Assembly (NCBI GenBank): GCA_015055625.1
Contig: SVHU01000003.1
Location: forward strand, 96,008-160,007
Reading direction: 5' to 3'
Origin: Clostridiales bacterium
GTDB lineage: Bacteria > Bacillota > Clostridia > Christensenellales > Pumilibacteraceae
Length of the DNA stretch: 64,000 bases
The notes below the pieces were generated by a model. It was given only the letters and a program-made list of their open reading frames with translations, did not search any database and was not told the DNA's origin. Position numbers and translations under genes: made by a program. Below are positions 17,761 to 25,529 of this stretch, in pieces; positions within the stretch are counted from its first letter, which is position 1, and every line of letters begins with the position of its first letter.

Positions 17761-17816
17761 GCTTTGCTATTTTATTGTTTGACTTAACTGAATTTAAGCG
17801 TACTATTTAAGAAAAA

Positions 17817-18929
17817 TTACTCCTTTTCGTATACGCTCAGAGCTTGTTTATAGTTATTTATAAACTCCTCTCTTAAATCTTGTGGCTCTAAAATTTCCAC
17901 TCCGGATGCGAACTTGAAAAAGTAAGCTTTTGCCTGAAACGGCGTACACTCAAACTCGTAAACGTTATTTTCCTTATCAATCTCTTTATAGACGTGCGGA
18001 CGTAAATACACGTGACGCTTAAAACTCCAAAGCCCGTCTTTGTTAAATCTAACTTTTATCGTTTTGATATCGCCTACCATAAATTGAGGTTTTTTCGTAA
18101 TTATTTCCGCATCGATTTCATCTTTTTGCTTTTTGGATAAAAAACCGCTTTTAGAACTCATTTTTTTAATGCGAGCAATACGTGAAATTCTAAAGCTTGC
18201 AACTTTGATTTCCTTCTTTCCACCTATCTCTTCGGATAAGCCTACAAGATAGTTAAAGTTTTTTGTGTCGTCTTGCAAAATTTTGTACGGTGTAACGTAA
18301 AAACTTTTAGATTCTTTTGTAGTTATCTTTAACTGCTTGACTTCGCTTATTGCCAAAAGTATCTCGTCCATGACCTGTTTGAAAAAGATTTGCTCTCTTT
18401 CAAAAACAGGCTTTTCGCAATACTCTTCAATAAGCGCCTTTAAGTACAAACCTCGCTTTGTTCTACCGTAAGCGTTAGCCGTTTCGTCGTCGATATCGTC
18501 GCACAAAATCCTGATATTATCTAGGTTTATTCTAAATTTTTCACCCGATCCTTTGGGGTAACTTATAGCCGTTTCTACAAGCTTTTTTTTATAAACGTCT
18601 AAATACTTATCGATAAAGACTTTTTTATCAGCCTCCGTATATTCGCCAAAGTTCTTATCTGAAAAGATTTTTTCCAAAGACACGCGTTTATTTTCCACTC
18701 TTAGCGAAATGGTCGCGTTAGCAATTTCCCAAAAGTTATTTATTATAGTATTAAAAAATCCGGACCTTGACTCTTCTTCATAAGAATAATAAAAAGTCTT
18801 TATATCGTTATCAACAACAACTCCCGCGGGCTGAGATAAATTCAAATGCTGTTTAAGATTCTCTTCTATTACCTCCGCGCCCTCATAAAGCTCGTCGTCG
18901 TTTTCTTTCGCGCTAAGTAAAAATCCCAT
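17817..18929 (-). CDS. WYL/WCX-domain regulator
   Basis: 370 residues. Residues about 195-285 read as a WYL domain: a strand with ITTKESKSFYVTPYKIL, then NFNYLVGLS and VASFRISRIARI. The end, FECTPFQAKAYFFKFASG and EILEPQDLREEF, is the WCX extension. WYL proteins bind ligands (often nucleotides or nucleic acid) and many control anti-phage systems. The N-terminal 170 residues show no clear winged helix I can name, so DNA binding is inferred. The gene is transcribed alone from its own promoter, which contains a perfect inverted repeat over the -10 box, suggesting autoregulation. Its position between units B and D makes it the best candidate regulator of the superlocus. Confidence 0.82.
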   Translation of the reverse strand: MGFLLSAKENDDELYEGAEVIEENLKQHLNLSQPAGVVVDNDIKTFYYSYEEESRSGFFNTIINNFWEIANATISLRVENKRVSLEKIFSDKNFGEYTEADKKVFIDKYLDVYKKKLVETAISYPKGSGEKFRINLDNIRILCDDIDDETANAYGRTKRGLYLKALIEEYCEKPVFEREQIFFKQVMDEILLAISEVKQLKITTKESKSFYVTPYKILQDDTKNFNYLVGLSEEIGGKKEIKVASFRISRIARIKKMSSKSGFLSKKQKDEIDAEIITKKPQFMVGDIKTIKVRFNKDGLWSFKRHVYLRPHVYKEIDKENNVYEFECTPFQAKAYFFKFASGVEILEPQDLREEFINNYKQALSVYEKE

Positions 18930-18975
18930 AACTTAATCCTCCATAATAACCATAATGCGCACTATACGTCATTGC

Positions 18976-19001
18976 GTTATACTCTATGCAAACAGTATAA
19001 C
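18976..19001. promoter_or_regulatory. Perfect 8-10-8 inverted repeat, candidate WYL operator
   Basis: GTTATACT (18976-18983) and AGTATAAC (18994-19001) are exact inverse copies spaced by 10 bases, and the right arm overlaps the -10 box of the WYL promoter. A dimeric repressor bound here would block transcription. Confidence 0.65.
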
Positions 19002-19022
19002 ACACAAAAATAAAGCTGTCAA
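18994..19022 (-). promoter_or_regulatory. Sigma-A promoter of the WYL gene
   Basis: Minus-strand TTGACA (19017-19022), 17 bases, TATACT (18994-18999), about 65 bases before the start codon. Confidence 0.85.
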
Positions 19023-19058
19023 CACCAAACCGCAAAAAAGTTGTTAAAAAGCGCAGTT

Positions 19059-19913
19059 TTAGCAACTTTTAATCAAGCATATATTACGCGCCGCCAGCTT
19101 TGCGTTTCTCAAAGTTTTAGCAACGCCCATAAACCCGGACGGATGCACGAAAGACAGGTAACGGTTGGGAACGATTTTCAGTACGTTGCTATTCACGCTG
19201 GTTACGTTAAACCCTCCGCGCAAGTTTTTGCTGATGACGATTTTGACGTTACAGCCTTCCTGCTTTACAAAATCACGCCAGGGAATATTCTCTTTAAGAA
19301 CAGCAATACCTTGCTTGCTGTGCTTTATGGCGCTATCGAAAATCTTGCGTTCTTTATCGGGCATTTCCACCTCTTCGAACAATTTTCTCAGCATATTGTC
19401 AAACACTAACGTTGCGTATTGTACCGCTTTGTCAAATTGCTCGTCCTGAATTTTATCATTGTCCTTAAGCTCGTACCAGCTGGCGTTAAACCTCTTTATC
19501 GCGTAGTTTTCATAAAAACCCTCTACGTTTTCGTATCCGCAATTATCTCCCTGATCAATTTTAGATACAACGTCTTCTCTGAACTTCCAAAACGCCTCTT
19601 TTTCTTTCTTAAAGCCACGCTTTTTAAGAAGAAGTAGCCCATAATCTTCCCATAACAAGCCAAACGCGCTGTACGGAAATCCGTACTTGTTCATTTTGCG
19701 GTCTTGCTGGTGATGATCGTACCTACCTAAACCAACGTCGTACACTATATTGCTTTCATTTGATGCAATACTTTCGTCTATGAAATTTACCCTATGAATT
19801 TTCATAGACGGATTTAGCGATAGCAACAAAACTGTTGCCATCACGTCGTCCGCATGAAAACACCCATCGTGCGTGTATCCGTCGCTAATACTATTAATAT
19901 CTACGATTTTCAT
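19059..19913 (-). CDS. MYG1-like DHH-superfamily nuclease/phosphoesterase
   Basis: 284 residues. THDGCFHADDVMAT and VYDVGLGRYDHHQQ are the two hallmark motifs of the MYG1/UPF0160 family, whose eukaryotic member is a 3'-5' RNA exonuclease of the DHH phosphoesterase superfamily; the H, D and DHH residues would bind two metal ions. Later segments (VDQGDN-like SKIDQGDNCG, and FVHPSGFMGVAKT) also fit. Its start overlaps the stop of the FtsH-like gene by 4 bases (ATGA), so the two are translationally coupled. It is the last gene of unit D. Confidence 0.85.
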   Translation of the reverse strand: MKIVDINSISDGYTHDGCFHADDVMATVLLLSLNPSMKIHRVNFIDESIASNESNIVYDVGLGRYDHHQQDRKMNKYGFPYSAFGLLWEDYGLLLLKKRGFKKEKEAFWKFREDVVSKIDQGDNCGYENVEGFYENYAIKRFNASWYELKDNDKIQDEQFDKAVQYATLVFDNMLRKLFEEVEMPDKERKIFDSAIKHSKQGIAVLKENIPWRDFVKQEGCNVKIVISKNLRGGFNVTSVNSNVLKIVPNRYLSFVHPSGFMGVAKTLRNAKLAARNICLIKSC

Positions 19914-21256
19914 TTTTCACTCCCCATTTTACCTTCTATTATTTTCACTATTTCGTGGCGAGAAAGCTCCTTCTTTTCGACAAGGTTTACCGCAAGCTCT
20001 TCGATTACGTCCTTATGTAACGAAAGAACCTTTTCCACCTCATCACTCGCCCTTTGCAAAATCTCTAACATCTTTTTAGCTCTACTGTCCGTCAAAAACG
20101 TAGCGTATCTATGATCGCCGTACGCGTCGTTATTGACAACAACGTGCGAGCCGTACTCTAAGCCGTAAAATCCCTCGTTACACATCTTTGATGCAATTGA
20201 CCACGCTTTATTGATATCCGATTCGTTTCCGCTAATCATGGTATTTGCCATAACTTTAACGGATATCATACCTGCAAGACCAATCTTGATTGTTTGCAAA
20301 TAAAAATCCACGGATTTAACAATATCATCGTCGCCGTTAAGCTTTGTTTTACCTGAAGCTTGTCCCTGCGGAATTATGGATACGTAATGCACGTTATCGG
20401 GCTGTAACAAATACCCCATCAAAGCATGCCCAACCTCGTGATAAGCAACCAGCTTTTGCTGTTCGTTGGATTTTACTACGTCTTTGGGAATGTCGCTCAG
20501 CACTATTCTATTCAGCGCCGACGTGAAATAGTAAAGCTTCAAAGACGTATCGCCATTCTTTACCAAAGCGATTTTAGCTTCGTTGACCATGCACTCGATC
20601 TCGGCGCAAGATCTGCCTGCCGTCATTTTCACCAAGTCCTCAATCAAAACGTTTTCGTCAAGCTTGGTGTCTTTGATAAAGTGTTTGATAATAGCTTCTC
20701 TGTCGTTTGCTTCGGGCTTGTGGAACATAACGTGTCTGTCAAACCTTCCGCTACGTAGCATAACGTCGTCGAAATAATCTTTCCTGTTTCCCGTCGCAAT
20801 AACAATAATTCCGTCATGCTTTTTAATCTCGTCCAGCTCGTGAAGTAAAATCTTTTGAGTTTTGAGATTGTCGGAAATCTCGTATACGTACTTCTTAAAA
20901 CCTGCAAACTTATCCATTTCGTCAATGAAAACAATGCATTTTCCCAATTTCTTAGCTTCGGCAAAACCGTTCACTACGTCCTCGTCAATAGATACTTTTC
21001 GTCTTATTGCGTCAGACGTGCTTATCTCTATAATAGGATAGTTTACGTATGCGGAAATATCCTTAACTAACTGCGTTTTTCCCATACCCGGCTCGCCGTA
21101 GAAAAACCAGCCTCTAGGACAGCGCGCGCCCACTTTATAATACTCGTCGCGTCTTTGAATGATATCTACAATCTGAGCGCCTTCCTCGCGAATCTTTTCG
21201 TAACCTGCAATGTTTGGAAACATATTATCTTGAATGGTTTTTGTGTTCTCTGTCAT
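19910..21256 (-). CDS. Soluble FtsH-like AAA+ zinc metalloprotease
   Basis: 448 residues. AAA module: Walker A GEPGMGKT (54-61), Walker B IVFIDEMD (108-115), second region of homology ATGNRKDYFDDVMLRSGRFD. M41 peptidase module: HEVGH (273-277) with a third zinc ligand D347 in SGNESDINKA (compare SxxSxDL in FtsH). All catalytic residues are present. Unlike FtsH (about 600-650 residues) it has no N-terminal transmembrane helices or periplasmic domain, so it is cytosolic or docks on a partner. It lies 11 bases after four Ntn-hydrolase-like genes, so substrates may be unfolded for or shared with those subunits. Confidence 0.93.
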   Translation of the reverse strand: MTENTKTIQDNMFPNIAGYEKIREEGAQIVDIIQRRDEYYKVGARCPRGWFFYGEPGMGKTQLVKDISAYVNYPIIEISTSDAIRRKVSIDEDVVNGFAEAKKLGKCIVFIDEMDKFAGFKKYVYEISDNLKTQKILLHELDEIKKHDGIIVIATGNRKDYFDDVMLRSGRFDRHVMFHKPEANDREAIIKHFIKDTKLDENVLIEDLVKMTAGRSCAEIECMVNEAKIALVKNGDTSLKLYYFTSALNRIVLSDIPKDVVKSNEQQKLVAYHEVGHALMGYLLQPDNVHYVSIIPQGQASGKTKLNGDDDIVKSVDFYLQTIKIGLAGMISVKVMANTMISGNESDINKAWSIASKMCNEGFYGLEYGSHVVVNNDAYGDHRYATFLTDSRAKKMLEILQRASDEVEKVLSLHKDVIEELAVNLVEKKELSRHEIVKIIEGKMGSEK

Positions 21257-21267
21257 ATATAAACCTC

Positions 21268-21825
21268 CTAGCTGTTGTAAATCTTTTTCTTTTTGGTCTT
21301 AGAATTGAAAGTCATAAGAGGAAACAGTTGTATGCCTCTCATTTTTTCTACGTTTCTTATAGCGAACAAAAGGCTTTCTTCCATAGGTAAATCCCTGCTC
21401 TCTTCCAGCCCTCCGTACACGTAATCTGTATACCATAAAGATGCAAAGTTATCAATTTCGGTAACCGTAAAATCATAGCAAACCTGAAACAGCCTGTCGT
21501 CTTTCAGAATTAAAATCTGGTTATTCCATCTTTTTCCCTCTAAAATAAACCCGTACGCGTCTAAAATTTCTTTCATTTTAGGAAGAACGTTCTTCATAAT
21601 GCTATTTGCATCAGTAACACCCTTAAAGATATAATCGTTGTGTCTTAAAAGTTCGATAGAAAAATCAATGCTGTTACCAAACACGTAGCAATTCTTTACG
21701 CCTTTTACCTTCCAAAACGCAAGATTTTCCAACAAAGCTTTGTCTTTTTCGGTCATGTCTACAAACTCATCCATAGACGTTATGCCGATTATAAAATTAT
21801 TATCTCGTTTAATTGCCGTTACCAT
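21268..21825 (-). CDS. Ntn-hydrolase-like protein, degenerate paralogue 4
   Basis: 185 residues. The start MVTAIKRDNNFIIGIT follows the first two strands of the three upstream paralogues (M-S-V-V-V-A-V-K-E-N-G), and the spacing of later strands is kept. The residue after Met is Val, followed by Thr, and the motif aspartate and lysine are not clear, so it is probably inactive or structural. It overlaps the preceding gene by one base. In proteasomes, inactive beta subunits assemble with active ones; that is the analogy proposed here. Confidence 0.75.
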   Translation of the reverse strand: MVTAIKRDNNFIIGITSMDEFVDMTEKDKALLENLAFWKVKGVKNCYVFGNSIDFSIELLRHNDYIFKGVTDANSIMKNVLPKMKEILDAYGFILEGKRWNNQILILKDDRLFQVCYDFTVTEIDNFASLWYTDYVYGGLEESRDLPMEESLLFAIRNVEKMRGIQLFPLMTFNSKTKKKKIYNS

Positions 21826-22415
21826 TAGTTTTTACCTCCCACAATTTTATACTGTTTGTCTTTTGTATCAATCAACACAAACGGAGCGCCCACTTCCGTA
21901 TGGTTTGAAGAAGCAACGTTAAGCGCTCTGACTATTCTTTCGTTCACGTCGTCCGTAGGCTTCGTGTTGGCAATAGTAGCTTGAACAAAAGCCGACGCGG
22001 GACCGATAGCCTGATAGTCCTCGTACCTGATTATCATAAAACTTTTAGATAGTTCATAAAGAACACCGTTGTGCGCAAGTAAGAGTTCCACTTTCATTTG
22101 AGGGTATTCATCCTCTTTTTGATCCAATAAATCCTCGTCGTTAAGTATCCCCAACATTGAGGGAATGATTTCCTTTACTATGTGCTTTCTGGTAAGTTCA
22201 CCCTTTTTGTCGAGGGTGAAAATCTCGGGATATGCAAACAAAGTTTGTCTTGTTAATGCATCTCCAATAATACCCACTAGCATTCCGTTTTCCATCTTCT
22301 GGATCTTAAAATTACTCTCGCAAGCATCGGTTTCAATTCGATCGTAATAAATCTCTTTGGCGGTAGTTCCCATATATACGGTGCCGTCCTTTTTATACGC
22401 TATCAATATACTCAT
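21825..22415 (-). CDS. HslV/proteasome-beta-like protein, paralogue 3
   Basis: 196 residues, starting MSILIAYKKDGTVYMGTTAK. Removal of Met would expose Ser1; the lysine equivalent (FKI, K36) is kept but the D17 position is Thr. Further shared features with paralogue 1: ENGMLVGIIGD, the 'GPASAFVQA' segment after strand 'YQAI', and the end APFVLIDTKDKQYKIV. It likely adopts the Ntn-hydrolase fold; activity is uncertain because of the lost aspartate. It lies 11 bases after paralogue 2. Confidence 0.8.
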   Translation of the reverse strand: MSILIAYKKDGTVYMGTTAKEIYYDRIETDACESNFKIQKMENGMLVGIIGDALTRQTLFAYPEIFTLDKKGELTRKHIVKEIIPSMLGILNDEDLLDQKEDEYPQMKVELLLAHNGVLYELSKSFMIIRYEDYQAIGPASAFVQATIANTKPTDDVNERIVRALNVASSNHTEVGAPFVLIDTKDKQYKIVGGKN

Positions 22416-22426
22416 ATATATCTCCT

Positions 22427-23053
22427 TTACATTCCGTCGTTACTACGCTCCAACTTGTCTTCACAATTGCTAATCTCGCTCAAAATTACATTGGAGTTTG
22501 CAATTACTTCAAACTTCTTGCTTTTAGTGTCAGTTATAACGCACGGATAAAAATTCGCCCTGTACTTCTTACTAACAAAATCCAAAGCCTTGCAAATTCG
22601 CTCCCGGGGACTTAATCCCTCGGTTGCGTCCAAAACTGAAATCAAAACTTCCTCATAATTCCAGCTCACGCAAGCAAAACTTTCTTTTTCTAATAACGTC
22701 AAGTGGCTACCAATCTCGAAAATCCTATCCGGAGTGCAGATTATCATAGCGTTATTCAAACCTTTCTTTTCAGTATACGGCTTGTTGTTGTCCGCCATTT
22801 TCTTCTTCATATAAGGGATAACTTCGCGCAGTATGTATTTAGGCGTGATATCTCCACTGAGAAATTCGTCGTCATAAATGAACATATCCGTCCTGCATCC
22901 TGGTTTTACAAATCCGAAAACAGTACCGTTATCTAAAACGCGCATGGCTACGTTCTCTTTATCAACGCTGTCTTTTTCTTCCATTTTCTCCAGAATATCG
23001 TTGTTAGAATAAGCCACAACTACTCTGTCTTTATCTTTAATTGCAATAATCAA
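22427..23053 (-). CDS. Ntn-hydrolase-like protein, paralogue 2 (no nucleophile)
   Basis: 208 residues. MIIAIKDKDRVVVAYSNND aligns with the opening strands of paralogues 1 and 3 but begins Met-Ile, with no Thr, Ser or Cys that could become an N-terminal nucleophile. Shared later features: RVLDNGTVFGFVKPG, the segment ICTPDRIFEIGSHLTLL and the end PCVITDTKSKKFEVIA. It overlaps paralogue 1 by 4 bases (ATGA). Probably a non-catalytic ring subunit. Confidence 0.78.
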   Translation of the reverse strand: MIIAIKDKDRVVVAYSNNDILEKMEEKDSVDKENVAMRVLDNGTVFGFVKPGCRTDMFIYDDEFLSGDITPKYILREVIPYMKKKMADNNKPYTEKKGLNNAMIICTPDRIFEIGSHLTLLEKESFACVSWNYEEVLISVLDATEGLSPRERICKALDFVSKKYRANFYPCVITDTKSKKFEVIANSNVILSEISNCEDKLERSNDGM

Positions 23054-23625
23054 TAGTTTTTACCTCCCATATCAACAATTTCATACTCTAGCTTTTTTGT
23101 GTCAATAAGGACGAAAGGTCCACTCACAGATTCGGTACGCTTAGCGCTTGAAGAAAGAGCTTGTAAGATGCGATCTTTAACGTTACCTTCGCTCGAAAGC
23201 GCGTAGTAAGTATACTCCATTCCCGATCCGTGAATAGCAATCGTGTTTTGCTTTAAGACGGATAAGTCCATACAAATTTTGTACAGACTGTCCTTGTGCG
23301 CAAGCAATATGCTCACGTCTATCTTTCCGGTTTCCTCATTGCCGATTTTATTCATTTCGGCAACAAGCTTTGGAATAATATTGTTGACAATATGACGCTT
23401 AGTCAAATTCCCATTCTCATCCAACGTAAATACGTTTTCTAACGAACATATAGTATGTTTAGAACCAACATTACCGCAAAAGCTTGCAAGTATGCCGTTT
23501 TCCAGACGAAAAATCTTAAAACCACACTCGTTTAGAAAATACTCTTTATAAGAACCTGCACTAGTTTGGGAATCCGCTCCCATATAAACTACTCCGTTTT
23601 CTTTTACTGCTACTACTACACTCAT
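23050..23625 (-). CDS. HslV/proteasome-beta-like Ntn hydrolase, paralogue 1 (likely active)
   Basis: 191 residues. After Met removal the chain begins S-V-V-V-A-V-K-E-N-G, with Asp exactly at position 17 (YMGADSQTSAG, compare GGDGQ in HslV) and Lys at 36 (GFKIFRLENG, compare K33). NGILASFCGNVG matches 'vLaGfaGg', and AIHGSGMEYTYYAL matches the 'AIGSGGpyA' loop. So S1, D17 and K36 make a plausible catalytic set with serine in place of threonine. It differs from true HslV in its longer C-terminal part, and no hslU lies nearby; the local ATPases are FtsH-like and Vps4-like. Anbu/BPH-type bacterial proteasome relatives are the nearest alternative. Confidence 0.85.
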   Translation of the reverse strand: MSVVVAVKENGVVYMGADSQTSAGSYKEYFLNECGFKIFRLENGILASFCGNVGSKHTICSLENVFTLDENGNLTKRHIVNNIIPKLVAEMNKIGNEETGKIDVSILLAHKDSLYKICMDLSVLKQNTIAIHGSGMEYTYYALSSEGNVKDRILQALSSSAKRTESVSGPFVLIDTKKLEYEIVDMGGKNY

Positions 23626-23640
23626 TTGCGTTACCTCCGT

Positions 23641-24138
23641 TTAGTATTTACGTTTGTAATTAGTCGAACGGCTTGACTTATTACTATCATAATATCTATT
23701 GTTTTTATTCTCAAAAGCCTTCTTGCCCTTGTAAACAAGCTTGCCAGCGGTAATAAAGTTGTCGTCAACCCAGTCTTTTGCAATCATAAGATCATTCATA
23801 AGCGAACGGCTGGGTTCGGGGATATCTCTCCACTTTTTTCTATCGTGAGAAAGACGTCCTCTGTAATTTCGGATATTTTTCAATTTGTTGATAAGATCAT
23901 AGTTGTAATGGGACACTTCTAAACCTTTAATAAGATAAGTTATGCCCTTATAGCCTTCTCTGACGTTTCGCGCAAGTCTACTGTCAAGCTCTCTGAACTC
24001 GTCATAGAACTCCACCTGTTTCTTAAGCTTTCTATCATTTGCCTGAATTATTTCAATTTGCTTATTAGCTCTGCTTCTTCCTGCGCAACTGCTGACAATA
24101 CCACCTATTAACATTCCGCCTAAAATAGCTCCTAACAT
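23641..24138 (-). CDS. Small membrane-anchored helical protein
   Basis: 165 residues. MLGAILGGMLIGGIVSSCAG is a glycine-zipper-like hydrophobic start, either a single membrane anchor or a lipoprotein-like signal (the Cys lies at position 18). The rest is basic and helical with a Ser/Asn/Tyr/Lys-rich tail. First gene of unit D, 15 bases before Ntn paralogue 1, under its own promoter. It could tether the Ntn/FtsH-like assembly to the membrane. Family not recognised. Confidence 0.8.
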   Translation of the reverse strand: MLGAILGGMLIGGIVSSCAGRSRANKQIEIIQANDRKLKKQVEFYDEFRELDSRLARNVREGYKGITYLIKGLEVSHYNYDLINKLKNIRNYRGRLSHDRKKWRDIPEPSRSLMNDLMIAKDWVDDNFITAGKLVYKGKKAFENKNNRYYDSNKSSRSTNYKRKY

Positions 24139-24171
24139 CTAAATACCCTCCTCAAACTTTTGACTGCCATT

Positions 24172-24200
24172 AGTATACACTAAACAACTACTACTGTCTA
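24172..24200 (-). promoter_or_regulatory. Sigma-A promoter of unit D
   Basis: Minus-strand TAGACA (24195-24200), 17 bases, TATACT (24172-24177). It precedes the membrane protein, four Ntn genes, FtsH-like and MYG1-like genes. Confidence 0.8.
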
Positions 24201-24290
24201 CAACTATTATTTTTTTGTTTTTGTTGATATTTTGCATTAAAACTATCCTTTTTTTAATTAAATTGTGTTCCGCTTAAAAGAACACTTTAT

Positions 24291-24325
24291 AGAAAAAGCC
24301 ACGCATAAACAGCATGGCTTTTTCT
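24291..24325 (-). terminator. Terminator after unit E
   Basis: AGAAAAAGCCA and TGGCTTTTTCT form an 11-base-pair stem with a 13-base loop and a T-rich arm on either strand, just after the stop of the metallopeptidase-vWA gene. Confidence 0.85.
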
Positions 24326-24338
24326 AAGCACAAGACTT

Positions 24339-25529
24339 TCAGACGCGCAAGAGCTGACCGAACGGCGGTTGTACGTCGGTATTTATCACCCACAACACGG
24401 GAATACCCATAGTTTCCTTTACGTCGGGAAACTCAGCATATCCGTCGGTAAGAATTACCACCGCTTGGGGCATATTGTCTTGCATTTTATCTTTAATATA
24501 TTTGAATATAACGCTAAAGTCAGTGCCTCCTCCGCCCTTGGGGCGAATGAGTTTGAAGTTTTCGACCGAATCAAAAGACTTGGGCGGAACAACCACGGCA
24601 TCGAAAAAGCCCAACCAACCGCTAAGCTTACCGTTGAACTGCTCGATAGCGCCATGTATCTCAGAATACATTTCAGTTATCATTCTCTCACTCATAGACC
24701 CGGACGTATCTACCATAAAGAGTATATTCTTGACAGTTACTTCCACGTCGTTGAAGTCGGGCAAGAAAAAGTCGCCCTCAAACCTTCTGTCGGGAGGAGA
24801 AAAAGAGTAATCGTTTACTTCTTCGTGGATAAAGTTGGTTAAAACGGATCGCCAATCGAGCTTAGGGTGTTTTAGCGCCTCTAGTTTACGCTCAATCTCT
24901 CCGGGTAACTTACCCTGGCTTTGACTTGCAAGGTTTGCAGCCTCTTCAATAAACCTGTCCCACTCTTCCTCGGTAGCAGAATCGGCAAAAGATTCCCACA
25001 TTCCGTGTTCGTCTATTCCGTGATCGCCTGCAACAAAAGAGCTCTTACCCTTCTGAGGTTTATTACTCTGTTGCGCTTTTATGATCATTCCGTACACCTC
25101 TTCGGCAGTGTACAAATAGCCGTGCTTACCGTCGGGAGTCAGGTGCCAAGGTTCGCAATCACATTTTAAGGCAATGGAATCCAGCCTCATACCCATCGAA
25201 TACATAATGTTAGAGTTTGCCACGATATCACAAGCAATATTAAACTCATAGCTTTTAAGGTTCAAACCTCTCGAGCAATGCTTAAGAACAATATGCAAAA
25301 TCTCGTGCAACATTATGATATCAACTTCCGTGTCGGTAAGCATGTCAATAAAGTCGGGGTTGAACACAATCTTCTTACCGTCCGTATAGGCGGTAGAAGA
25401 TTTATAGTCCACCCCATAATCTACGTGCGTAAGCAATAGCCCGTAGAAAGGATTTTTGATCAATATTCGCGTCCTGGACGCTAAAATTCGCTTGCTGATG
25501 TCGGATAATCGTTTAGCGGACAATTCCAT
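24339..25529 (-). CDS. Metallopeptidase-like + vWA protein (DUF2201 type)
   Basis: 396 residues. N-terminal domain with HEILH (75-79) in DIIMLHEILHIVLKHC and ACDIVAN about 25 residues later, the zinc-peptidase-like half of DUF2201 proteins. C-terminal vWA-like domain (about 265-396) with LFMVDTSGSMSE, GGGGTDFS and VVILTDGYAE as MIDAS. It overlaps the upstream MoxR-like gene by 17 bases; MoxR ATPases act with vWA proteins as chaperone-like complexes that insert metals or remodel partners. Whether the HExxH site is proteolytic is unknown. Confidence 0.9.
   Translation of the reverse strand: MELSAKRLSDISKRILASRTRILIKNPFYGLLLTHVDYGVDYKSSTAYTDGKKIVFNPDFIDMLTDTEVDIIMLHEILHIVLKHCSRGLNLKSYEFNIACDIVANSNIMYSMGMRLDSIALKCDCEPWHLTPDGKHGYLYTAEEVYGMIIKAQQSNKPQKGKSSFVAGDHGIDEHGMWESFADSATEEEWDRFIEEAANLASQSQGKLPGEIERKLEALKHPKLDWRSVLTNFIHEEVNDYSFSPPDRRFEGDFFLPDFNDVEVTVKNILFMVDTSGSMSERMITEMYSEIHGAIEQFNGKLSGWLGFFDAVVVPPKSFDSVENFKLIRPKGGGGTDFSVIFKYIKDKMQDNMPQAVVILTDGYAEFPDVKETMGIPVLWVINTDVQPPFGQLLRV

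Larger units (their letters stand above)
17475..17816. other. Intergenic region between the WYL gene and the ESCRT-like unit
   Basis: 342 bases with no gene. It holds the candidate promoter of the ESCRT-like unit (17554-17582), an inverted repeat around a GTTCC motif (17632-17677), further GTTCCTA half-sites near 17605 and 17699, and the terminator of the WYL gene (17729-17760). Confidence 0.8.
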
